This document shows positions 1-5,529 of a DNA stretch of 6,281 nt, piece by piece. The notes below the pieces were generated by a model. It saw only the letters and a program-made list of their open reading frames with translations, had not been told where the DNA came from and ran no database searches. Origin of the DNA: Pseudomonadota bacterium (GTDB taxonomy: Bacteria; Pseudomonadota; Alphaproteobacteria; Sphingomonadales; Sphingomonadaceae); assembly GCA_023386515.1 (NCBI GenBank), contig JAEWJQ010000054.1, positions 1 through 6,281 on the forward strand, written 5' to 3'. The position numbers and the translations under genes are program-made. The stretch's first letter is position 1, and each line of letters opens with the position of its first letter.

Positions 1-205
1 CCTCCATGTCCCGCACCGTCTGCGTCAGCATCTTCTTCGAGATGCCGGGCAGGCTGCGCAGCAACACGCCGGTGCGCGCGGTGCCGCCATGCCTTGCGTG
101 GAGCGTGTGCAGAACCATACTGGTCCATTTGGTCGCGAAGAGTTCCAGCACGCGTCGCGGGGCACAATCTTCGCGCCATTCGTCGTCGGGCGTGCCGGGG
201 TCCAT
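1..205 (-). CDS. HxlR-family winged-helix transcriptional regulator, N-terminal part (runs off left edge)
   Basis: Reading the minus strand from the ATG at 205-203 gives 68 uninterrupted codons to the window edge, beginning MDPGTPDDEWREDCAPRRVL. The pattern is HxlR-type: an N-terminal Cys (C14) next to a Pro, then L-x-L-F-x-x-KW (K26, W27), and the recognition-helix stretch LRSLPGISKKMLTQTVRDME, which matches the family's 'LPGIS.KMLTQ.LR.LE' core. Family members are dimeric DNA-binding repressors or activators of about 100-150 residues, so roughly half is missing. A Shine-Dalgarno-like AAAGG lies 7 nt before the ATG (plus-strand 213-217), supporting this start. The gene is divergent from the reductase at 307, the usual arrangement for a local regulator and its target. 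In characterised relatives such as YodB and HypR, the conserved N-terminal Cys senses quinones, diamide or other electrophiles; extending that role here is inference. The C-terminal half cannot be assessed. Confidence 0.88.
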   Translation of the reverse strand, partial: MDPGTPDDEWREDCAPRRVLELFATKWTSMVLHTLHARHGGTARTGVLLRSLPGISKKMLTQTVRDME

Positions 206-306
206 GTGGTTACCTTTGGGTGCCTGGGGTGGGGAATGGTGCCGTCTAGTACCCTGCTCCCGCCGTGCCTAGCTGCCGGTGCGACGGATAGCGAAAGAGC
301 AAGACG
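206..306. promoter_or_regulatory. Divergent intergenic region with candidate HxlR-type operator half-sites
   Basis: This 101-bp gap separates the divergent regulator and reductase genes and must hold both promoters. It contains repeated GGT/ACC-type elements: GGTTACC at 208-214 followed by GGTGCC at 219-224, and GGTGCC at 238-243 followed by AGTACC at 248-253. Each pair reads as an imperfect dyad of the GGTnC...GnACC kind. The first overlaps the regulator's own ribosome binding site (213-217), which would suit autoregulation. I saw no convincing -35/-10 pair for either gene. The element pattern is visible; its role as an operator is inference. Confidence 0.4.
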
Positions 307-1368
307 ATGGCGAAGACAGCATTGGTGGTCGGGGCGAGCGGGATCGTCGGCAGCGCGACGGCGGCGCAGCTCGTCGAGGAAGGCTGGACGGTGCACGGAC
401 TGGCACGGCGGCCGGTTTCGCAGGCGGGCGTCCTGCCGCTGGTCGCCGATCTGCAGGATGCCGCGCAAACCCGCACGGCCTTGCGGGATCTGGCGCCGGA
501 CGCGGTCTACATCACCACCTGGCTGCGCCAGGACAGCGAGGCGGAAAACATCCGGGTCAACGCCGCGATGGTGCGCAACTTGCTCGACGGCCTGCCGGCG
601 TCGACCGGACCGCGGCACGTGGCGCTGGTCACCGGGCTCAAACATTATCTCGGCCCCTTCGAGGCCTATGGCCAGGGCATCCTGCCCCAGACGCCGTTCC
701 GCGAGGAGCAGGGCCGGCTCGACGTCGAGAATTTCTATTATGCGCAGGAGGACGAGGTGTTCGCCGCGGCGGCGCGTGACGGCTTCACCTGGAGCGTCCA
801 TCGGCCGCACACGGTGATCGGTCTGGCGGTCGGCAATGCGATGAACATGGGCACGACGCTCGCCGTTTATGCCAGCCTGTGCCGGGCCACCGGCCGTCCG
901 TTCGTCTTTCCCGGGTCCGCCGCGCAGTGGAGCGGGTTGACCGACATGACCGATGCCGGCCAGCTCGCCCGGCATCTGCTCTGGGCCACCGAAACGCCGG
1001 CGACGCACGATCAGGCGTTCAACGTCGTCAACGGCGACGTCTTCCGCTGGCAATGGATGTGGGGCCGGATCGCGGATTGGTTCGGCGTGGAGCCGGTACC
1101 GTTCGATGGCACCGTCCGCCCGCTCGCCGAGCAGATGGCGGGGGATGCACCGCTGTGGCGCGATCTGGCGACGCGCGAGGGATTGGCCGAGCCGGACCTC
1201 GCCCGGTTGGTCTCGCCCTGGCATACCGACGCCGACCTCGGCCGGCCGATCGAGGTGGTCACCGACATGAGCAAGAGCCGGCGGCTGGGCTTCACCGCCT
1301 ATCAGCCGACCGACGACGCCTTCCATGCTTTGTTCGCCCGGTTGCGCGCGGATCGCCTGATCCCCTGA
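307..1368 (+). CDS. PRISE-type SDR family NAD(P)-dependent oxidoreductase (progesterone 5-beta-reductase / iridoid synthase-like enone reductase)
   Basis: This cytoplasmic 353-residue protein is an extended/atypical short-chain dehydrogenase with an N-terminal Rossmann fold. It has GASGIVG at residues 9-15 for dinucleotide binding, ARRP at 33-36 (an NADPH-type site) and ADLQD at 47-51. Instead of the classical YxxxK pair it shows the PRISE layout: a Lys in VTGLKHY (K112) and a Tyr in NFYYAQED (Y144/Y145), then WSVHRPHTVIG at 162-172, the MNMGTTLAVYASLCR stretch from 179, and WQWMWGRIADWFGVE at 248-262. These follow plant 5-beta-reductases and their bacterial homologues closely. The family reduces activated C=C bonds of enones using NADPH; the natural substrate here is unknown. 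AAAGAG at 294-299, 7 nt before the ATG, is an acceptable Shine-Dalgarno. The length is slightly below that of plant members (about 390), as is common in bacteria. Divergence from an HxlR regulator suggests inducible expression. Its 3' end converges on the glycosidase gene with a 6-bp gap. Confidence 0.9.
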   Translation: MAKTALVVGASGIVGSATAAQLVEEGWTVHGLARRPVSQAGVLPLVADLQDAAQTRTALRDLAPDAVYITTWLRQDSEAENIRVNAAMVRNLLDGLPASTGPRHVALVTGLKHYLGPFEAYGQGILPQTPFREEQGRLDVENFYYAQEDEVFAAAARDGFTWSVHRPHTVIGLAVGNAMNMGTTLAVYASLCRATGRPFVFPGSAAQWSGLTDMTDAGQLARHLLWATETPATHDQAFNVVNGDVFRWQWMWGRIADWFGVEPVPFDGTVRPLAEQMAGDAPLWRDLATREGLAEPDLARLVSPWHTDADLGRPIEVVTDMSKSRRLGFTAYQPTDDAFHALFARLRADRLIP

Positions 1369-1387
1369 CGCTGCTCAGCCCAGCGTC
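1367..1387. terminator. Candidate bidirectional hairpin at convergent gene junction
   Basis: A perfect 7-bp inverted repeat, GACGCTG (1367-1373) and CAGCGTC (1381-1387), encloses a 7-nt loop. It straddles both stop codons of the convergent genes: TGA at 1366-1368 for the reductase and the minus-strand TGA at 1377-1375 for the glycosidase. There is no T-tract on either side, so it is not a canonical intrinsic terminator. Position and symmetry suggest a shared transcript-end hairpin, but a chance dyad in GC-rich sequence is possible. Confidence 0.4.
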
Positions 1388-2316
1388 GCCAAGGCGTCAT
1401 AGGTGGCCTGCGGGATCGGGATGATCGTGCCGTGGCTGGCGCCGGCGGGGATGGCGATACGGTCCGTCGCGTCGCGCCAGCTCCGCCCGCCATCGGCGGA
1501 GGCGACCGCGCCGTAGCGATGCTCGATATAGCGGTCGAAGAAGACGACGATCTCCGGCCCGATCGTCACCACGGTCGGGCCCTCGCTCCAGGCCGGGGTG
1601 ATCGGCGCGGAGAGCGGGCCGAAGCGCGGCGGCGACAGCGTCACGTCGCACCATTGCACGACCTTGCGCAGCGGCTCCTTGCGCTCGTCCTTGACGAACA
1701 TCAGCGTTCGTCCGCGGAACGTTGCAAAGGTCGCATCGATGACGCTGTATCCGGGGTCGTAGAACAGCGTCGTCGGGGTGAAGCGGAGAAAGTCGCGGGT
1801 CGTCGTCGCATAGAGGCGGTGGTCGCCCTCCTTGCCGGCCGCGCCGACCGTGCTCGCCCAGACGATCAGGAACCGGCCATCCGCCGCGTCCCAGGTCACC
1901 TCCGGCGCCCAGCTGTTGCGGGTGCCGGGAAAGGCCGCCATCACCGGCAAGGCCTGTTGCGGCGACCAGCGGACGAGATCCGGCGAGCTGGCATAGCCGA
2001 TCGTCGTGCCGGTCCAGCTCGTCGTCCAGACCAGATGGAACAGGCCGGTGCGCGGGTCGCGCACGATGCTGGGGTCGCGCATCAGCTTGTTCTCACCGAC
2101 GGTCGGCACGAGCATCGGCGCGCCGTCGCGTACCGGGCAATAGTGCCAGCCGTCGGCGCTGATCGCCAGCCGCAGACCGGCGCGGCCGTTGTCGGCATTG
2201 CGGAAATGGGTGAAGAGGTAGCCGCCGGGGGCTTCGTCGCGACGCGCGGCGCGGGCACCGGCCGCCACGGCCGCTGCTGCCAGACCGCTACAGATCGTCC
2301 TCCGATCGAACATCAT
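1375..2316 (-). CDS. Exported GH43-like five-bladed beta-propeller glycoside hydrolase
   Basis: A 313-residue protein opens with MMFDRRTICSGLAAAAVAAG, a twin-arginine-like pair plus an Ala-rich hydrophobic stretch and a likely cut near ARA/A (residues 22-24), so export to the periplasm or beyond is expected. The rest fits the GH43 / GH-F clan propeller. It has MRDPSI with a candidate catalytic base Asp (D81), NSWAPEVTW at 134-142 (the family's 'WAPEv'), VIDATF with a candidate pKa-tuning Asp (D194), and WSEGPTV with a candidate general acid Glu (E245). Repeated SADGWHY, SSPDLVRW and SADGGRSW segments are typical blade edges. Relatives act as arabinosidases or xylosidases; the substrate cannot be read from the sequence. 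The ATG at 2316 (or the adjacent one at 2313) is preferred because AGGGAAGGGG lies 5 nt upstream (plus-strand 2322-2331) and the signal peptide begins there. An in-frame TTG at 2400 would add 28 residues ahead of the signal and sits in a candidate -35 box. Confidence 0.8.
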   Translation of the reverse strand: MMFDRRTICSGLAAAAVAAGARAARRDEAPGGYLFTHFRNADNGRAGLRLAISADGWHYCPVRDGAPMLVPTVGENKLMRDPSIVRDPRTGLFHLVWTTSWTGTTIGYASSPDLVRWSPQQALPVMAAFPGTRNSWAPEVTWDAADGRFLIVWASTVGAAGKEGDHRLYATTTRDFLRFTPTTLFYDPGYSVIDATFATFRGRTLMFVKDERKEPLRKVVQWCDVTLSPPRFGPLSAPITPAWSEGPTVVTIGPEIVVFFDRYIEHRYGAVASADGGRSWRDATDRIAIPAGASHGTIIPIPQATYDALATLG

Positions 2317-2370
2317 CGCCGCCCCTTCCCTGCCCGACAGACCTAGGCCGCTTCCTGCAGGCCCGGCAAC

Positions 2371-2400
2371 ATGATCGACGCCCGTTTCGGTCGTTGCCAA
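2371..2400 (-). promoter_or_regulatory. Candidate sigma70-type promoter for the glycosidase gene
   Basis: On the minus strand, TTGGCA (plus-strand 2395-2400; 5 of 6 matches to TTGACA) and GATCAT (2371-2376; 4 of 6 matches to TATAAT) are separated by 18 bp. Transcription would start near 2363, leaving a leader of about 45-50 nt before the ATG at 2316. The match is reasonable but could arise by chance; no other pair upstream of this gene looked better. Confidence 0.35.
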
Positions 2401-2412
2401 AGATTGATCGGT

Positions 2413-2438
2413 CTACGCCCGTTTTGTTCCCGGCGTAG
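2413..2438. repeat. Perfect 7-bp inverted repeat CTACGCC-N12-GGCGTAG
   Basis: CTACGCC (2413-2419) and GGCGTAG (2432-2438) are exact reverse complements around a 12-nt T-rich spacer. The dyad lies in the divergent gap between the glycosidase and the glucan exporter, immediately upstream of the candidate glycosidase -35 box. Its centre is about 60 bp upstream of the inferred start of transcription, a position suited to an activator or repressor dimer. There is no T-run after either arm, so a terminator is unlikely. The bound protein is unknown. Confidence 0.5.
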
Positions 2439-2441
2439 TTT

Positions 2442-2466
2442 GCGTTCTGCCGCCGTTTTAGAACGC
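2442..2466. repeat. Perfect 7-bp inverted repeat GCGTTCT-N11-AGAACGC
   Basis: GCGTTCT (2442-2448) and AGAACGC (2460-2466) are exact reverse complements around an 11-nt spacer, starting 3 bp after the end of the neighbouring dyad. The arms differ in sequence from that dyad, so these are two independent palindromes placed side by side. It lies about 115 bp before the exporter start codon and could serve that gene, the divergent glycosidase, or both. It may be an operator or a stem-loop; no T-tract follows. Confidence 0.5.
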
Positions 2467-2581
2467 CTCATCGTATAGTGCCGATGGACGTGCGTGATGT
2501 TCATAGTTTTGCCGTGGTGCGTCGCCTAGGGCGCCCGCGCGCCGCGGCCCGGCGTGCCCCACATCCGTCTCGAGCAGAGCC
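2467..2581. other. Upstream region of the exporter gene, no clear promoter found
   Basis: This is the rest of the gap between the divergent glycosidase and exporter genes. A TATAGT at 2474-2479 resembles a -10 box on the plus strand, but nothing like a -35 lies 16-18 bp before it. The last 60 bp are very GC-rich. The exporter ATG at 2582 has only a weak GAGCAGAG-like ribosome site just before it. A plus-strand frame opening near 2478 gives only Arg/Ala/Pro-rich peptide and is not considered a gene. Confidence 0.4.
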
Positions 2582-4387
2582 ATGCCCTTCACCCGTGCCG
2601 TCGCGCGTCCGCGCCTCGTCTTCCTTCGCGCCATCACGATGCTCCGCCCCGAGCGACGCAAGGTCGCGGCGCTGGTCGGTGCCGGTGCGCTCGTCGCGCT
2701 GCTGCAGGTGCTCGAGCCGGTGCTGTTCGGCCGCGCGATCAACGGTTTGACCCAGGGGGCGAGCCCGCTCCACTACGTCGCCTGGTGGTGCGCGATCAGC
2801 GTCACCGCCTTTCTGTCGGCGATGGTGATCTCGCTCGGGTCCGATCGGCTCGCCCACCGGCGGCGGCTGGCAGCGATGGCGAGCTTCGTCGAGCATCTGC
2901 TCGCGCTGCCCCCATCCTTCCACCATCAGGCGCGCTCAGGCCGGCTGATGCGGATCATGATCGCCGGGTGCGAGAGCCTGTTCTTTCTGTGGCTGCCGCT
3001 CCTGCGCGACCAGGTCACCAATGCGGTGGTGCTGATCGCGGTGCTGCCGATCGCGATGCTGACCAACTGGCGGCTGGCGCTCGTGCTGGTCGCGCTGCTC
3101 GTCGTCTATGCGCTCGTCAACCTGATCGTCATGCAGCATACCGCCCGCGGCCAGGCGCAGGTGGAGACGCGCTTCACCGACCTGTCCGGCCAGCTCGGCG
3201 ATCTGCTCGGCAACGTCTCGGTGCTGCAGAGCTTTCTCGCGGTGCCCGGCGAGCTGCGCCAGGTGAAGACGTCGCTGCACGATCTGCTGCACGCACAATA
3301 TCCGGTGCTCAACTGGTGGGCGCTGTCGGCGGTGCTGACCCGCGGCGCCTCGTCGATCGCGATCGTGGCGATCTTCGGCGTCGGCTCGATGCTGGTCGCG
3401 CGCGGCCAGGCGACGATCGGCGACGTCGTCGCCTTCGTCGGCTTCGCGACGCTGATGATCGCGCGGCTCGAGACGCTGACCACCTTCATCGTCGACGTCG
3501 CGCAACGGCTGCCGACGCTCGGCCAGTTCTTCGCGGTGCTCGACGAGGAATCGCACATCGCCGAGCGGCCCGGCGCGCCCGCCCTGCGCGTCGCGACCGG
3601 CGAGGTTCGCTTCGAGACCGTCTCGTTCCGCTATCCGACCGGCTCGGGCGCGGTGCACGACCTCGACTTCACCGTCGCGCCCGGCGAGACGGTGGCGATC
3701 GTCGGTCCGACCGGATCGGGCAAGTCGACCGCGCTTGGCCTGCTGCAGCGCGCTTATGATCCCGGCCGGGGTCGCATCCTGGTCGACGGTCAGGACATTC
3801 GCGACGTCACCCTTGCCTCGCTGCGCGCCGCGACGGGCGTGGTCTTCCAGGAAGCCGGCCTGTTCAACCGCTCGATCGCGGAGAATATCGCCATGGGCAA
3901 TCCCGGTGCGACCATGGCCGCGATCGAGGAGGCGGCGCGCATCGCCGGCGCCTATGACTTTATCGCGCGCAAGCCGCAGGGCTTTGCCACGCCGGTCGGC
4001 GATCGCGGCCAGGGCCTGTCGGGCGGCGAGCGCCAGCGGATCGCGATCGCGCGCGCGCTGCTCAAGGACGCGCCGATCCTGCTGCTCGACGAGGCGACCA
4101 GCGCGCTCGACGTCGCCACCGAGGCGCGGCTGCAGGAAAGCCTCGACCGGCTGCGCCAGGGACGCACTACCTTCGTCATCGCCCACCGGCTGTCGACGGT
4201 GCGCGCCGCGGACCGGATCATCGTCCTCGACCAGGGGCGGATCGTCGAACAGGGCAGCTTCGACGCGCTGATCGCGGCCGGCGGCGCCTTCGCCGCGCTC
4301 GCCCGCGACGGCGGCCTGATCCAGGCGGCGGCGAACGATGACACGGGGGCGCGGGCCGCCACCGAGGGTATCCGTACAAACGCTTGA
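2582..4387 (+). CDS. ndvA: NdvA/ChvA-like glucan ABC exporter, fused permease and ATP-binding domains
   Basis: This 601-residue inner-membrane half-transporter is expected to work as a homodimer. An N-terminal type I exporter membrane domain (about residues 25-310) has hydrophobic segments near 28-50, 65-86, 132-158, 163-185, 245-272 and 280-305. A C-terminal ATPase domain follows (about 340-575): Walker A GPTGSGKS at 375-382, Q-loop Q423, signature LSGGERQ at 479-485, Walker B ILLLDE at 499-504, D-loop SALD at 507-510 and switch H535. Length and several landmarks recall NdvA/ChvA of rhizobia and agrobacteria, including SDRLAHRRR at 87-95, CESLFFLWL at 130-138 and AQYPVLNWWAL at 238-248. Those proteins export cyclic beta-(1,2)-glucan to the periplasm. 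No glucan synthase (NdvB) is in the window, so the cargo may be another glycan or lipid-linked molecule. The ribosome site before the ATG is weak. A sugar-importer ATPase follows on the same strand after 50 bp and may be cotranscribed. Confidence 0.86.
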   Translation: MPFTRAVARPRLVFLRAITMLRPERRKVAALVGAGALVALLQVLEPVLFGRAINGLTQGASPLHYVAWWCAISVTAFLSAMVISLGSDRLAHRRRLAAMASFVEHLLALPPSFHHQARSGRLMRIMIAGCESLFFLWLPLLRDQVTNAVVLIAVLPIAMLTNWRLALVLVALLVVYALVNLIVMQHTARGQAQVETRFTDLSGQLGDLLGNVSVLQSFLAVPGELRQVKTSLHDLLHAQYPVLNWWALSAVLTRGASSIAIVAIFGVGSMLVARGQATIGDVVAFVGFATLMIARLETLTTFIVDVAQRLPTLGQFFAVLDEESHIAERPGAPALRVATGEVRFETVSFRYPTGSGAVHDLDFTVAPGETVAIVGPTGSGKSTALGLLQRAYDPGRGRILVDGQDIRDVTLASLRAATGVVFQEAGLFNRSIAENIAMGNPGATMAAIEEAARIAGAYDFIARKPQGFATPVGDRGQGLSGGERQRIAIARALLKDAPILLLDEATSALDVATEARLQESLDRLRQGRTTFVIAHRLSTVRAADRIIVLDQGRIVEQGSFDALIAAGGAFAALARDGGLIQAAANDDTGARAATEGIRTNA

Positions 4388-4423
4388 ACCGCCACGCGAA
4401 CACGCCGACAGATGGCACTCATC

Positions 4424-4430
4424 AGGGGAG
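4424..4430 (+). promoter_or_regulatory. Ribosome binding site that sets the start of the downstream ATPase
   Basis: AGGGGAG is a strong Shine-Dalgarno match placed 7 nt before an in-frame TTG at 4438. The other in-frame candidate, a TTG at 4384 overlapping the exporter stop codon, has no comparable site. The TTG at 4438 also yields the family-typical opening M-A-S-V with a beta strand directly after it. Confidence 0.7.
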
Positions 4431-4437
4431 TGCCGGA

Positions 4438-5529
4438 TTGGCCAGCGTCGCGATCGAGGGAGTCAGCAAGCGTTTCGGCGACGCGACGGTCCTGCAACCG
4501 ACCAGCCTCGCCATCGAGGATGGCGAGTTCGTCGTCATCGTCGGTCCATCGGGCTGCGGCAAGTCGACGCTATTGCGCCTGATCGCCGGTCTCGACGAAC
4601 CGTCGAGCGGCACGATCGCGATCGGTGGCCGCGACGTTACCCATGCGGCGCCGGCGGAACGCGGGCTGGCGATGGTGTTCCAATCCTATGCCCTCTACCC
4701 GCATCTGACCGTCGCGGAGAACATCGGCTTCCCGCTCAAGATCGCCGGGCGGCCGAAGGCGGAGATCGCCGCGCGGGTCGCGGCGGTGGCGGACACGCTC
4801 GACCTCGGCACATTGCTCGGCCGCCGGCCGCGGGCACTGTCAGGGGGCCAGCGGCAGCGCGTGTCGATCGCCCGCGCGGTGATCCGCCAGCCGCAGGTGC
4901 TGCTGCTCGACGAGCCCCTGTCCAATCTCGACACCGCCCTGCGCGTGCGCATGCGCCACGAGTTCGCCCGGCTGCACCAGAGCCTGGGCTGCACGATGAT
5001 TTACGTCACCCACGACCAGCTGGAGGCGATGACGCTCGCCAACCGCATCGTCGTCATGGCGCACGGTCGCGTCGAGCAGGTCGGCGCGCCGATGGACCTG
5101 TATCGCCAGCCGGCCTCGCTGGCGGTCGCCTGCGCGATCGGTTCGCCGGGGATCAACCTGATGCCCGGCACTTTGGTCGGCGCCGATACGACGGGGGCGA
5201 CGGTCCGACTGGCCAGCGGCGCGACGCAGGCCGTGGCGGCGGCGGTGCCGGCGGGGGCGGTCGGCGCGGCGGTGACGCTGGGCGTCAGGCCGGAACACCT
5301 GGCGCCACGGCCCGACCGCGCCTTCGCCGGGCCGATCGAGCTGTTCGAACGGCTCGGCCCCCTCTCCTTCGCGCATCTCGGCATCGGCGGGCGCGAGGCG
5401 CCGGTGGTCGCGCAATTGCCGGGCGACCGGCAGGTGACGCTAGGCGAGCCGCTGCGGGTGGGCGCGGCAGCGGCCGACGTGCTGCTGTTCGACGGCGACG
5501 GCCGCGCCTATCCGCGCCTCACCCCTTGA
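4438..5529 (+). CDS. Carbohydrate ABC importer ATP-binding protein, MalK/UgpC/MsmX type (TTG start)
   Basis: This 363-residue peripheral membrane ATPase would energise a CUT1-type sugar importer. From the TTG at 4438 the order is: Walker A GPSGCGKST at 36-44, Q-loop FQSYALYPHLTVAENI around Q82 (very characteristic of the MalK family), signature LSGGQRQR from 134, Walker B VLLLDE at 154-159, D-loop SNLD at 162-165 and switch H192. A C-terminal OB/TOBE-type regulatory domain of about 130 residues follows, with the family hallmarks IGSPGINLMPG and LGVRPEHL. The length fits the family (about 350-370). The first TTG at 4384 overlaps the exporter stop and would add 18 polar, unconserved residues; it is disfavoured by the ribosome site at 4424-4430. 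The gene follows the exporter by 50 bp on the same strand. Its 3' end overlaps the minus-strand permease by 11 bp. UgpC/MsmX-like ATPases can serve several importers, so the cognate sugar is not deducible. Confidence 0.92.
   Translation: MASVAIEGVSKRFGDATVLQPTSLAIEDGEFVVIVGPSGCGKSTLLRLIAGLDEPSSGTIAIGGRDVTHAAPAERGLAMVFQSYALYPHLTVAENIGFPLKIAGRPKAEIAARVAAVADTLDLGTLLGRRPRALSGGQRQRVSIARAVIRQPQVLLLDEPLSNLDTALRVRMRHEFARLHQSLGCTMIYVTHDQLEAMTLANRIVVMAHGRVEQVGAPMDLYRQPASLAVACAIGSPGINLMPGTLVGADTTGATVRLASGATQAVAAAVPAGAVGAAVTLGVRPEHLAPRPDRAFAGPIELFERLGPLSFAHLGIGGREAPVVAQLPGDRQVTLGEPLRVGAAAADVLLFDGDGRAYPRLTP

Noticed and set aside
25..1326. Long minus-strand open frame of 433 codons opposite the reductase
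   Set aside because: It is Arg/Pro/Gly-rich without recognisable motifs and lies antisense to a gene with clear family signatures; such frames are expected in GC-rich DNA. Its last part also overlaps the real HxlR gene in another frame.
1432..2346. Plus-strand open frame of 304 codons opposite the glycosidase
   Set aside because: No recognisable motif and Arg/Ala/Gly-rich. The minus strand has a signal peptide, a ribosome site and GH43-type motifs.
2317..2400. N-terminal extension of the glycosidase to a TTG at 2400
   Set aside because: It would place 28 non-hydrophobic residues ahead of the signal peptide, lacks a ribosome site, and the TTG coincides with a candidate -35 box. A strong ribosome site precedes the ATG at 2316.
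2474..2479. TATAGT as a -10 box for the exporter gene
   Set aside because: No -35-like hexamer at 16-18 bp spacing on the plus strand, so the promoter could not be supported.
2554..3759. Plus-strand open frame of 401 codons overlapping the exporter in another frame
   Set aside because: Arg/Ala-rich shadow of the exporter coding sequence with no membrane segments or motifs.
2936..4186. Minus-strand open frame of 416 codons inside the exporter gene
   Set aside because: Composition is dominated by Arg, Asp, His, Gln and Ala repeats typical of antisense shadows; no domain is visible and the opposite strand has a complete ABC transporter.
5222..5290. GCG/GGC-rich low-complexity stretch, possible repeat
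   Set aside because: It encodes an Ala/Val/Gly-rich linker within the regulatory domain of the importer ATPase; no regular repeat unit was seen beyond codon bias.
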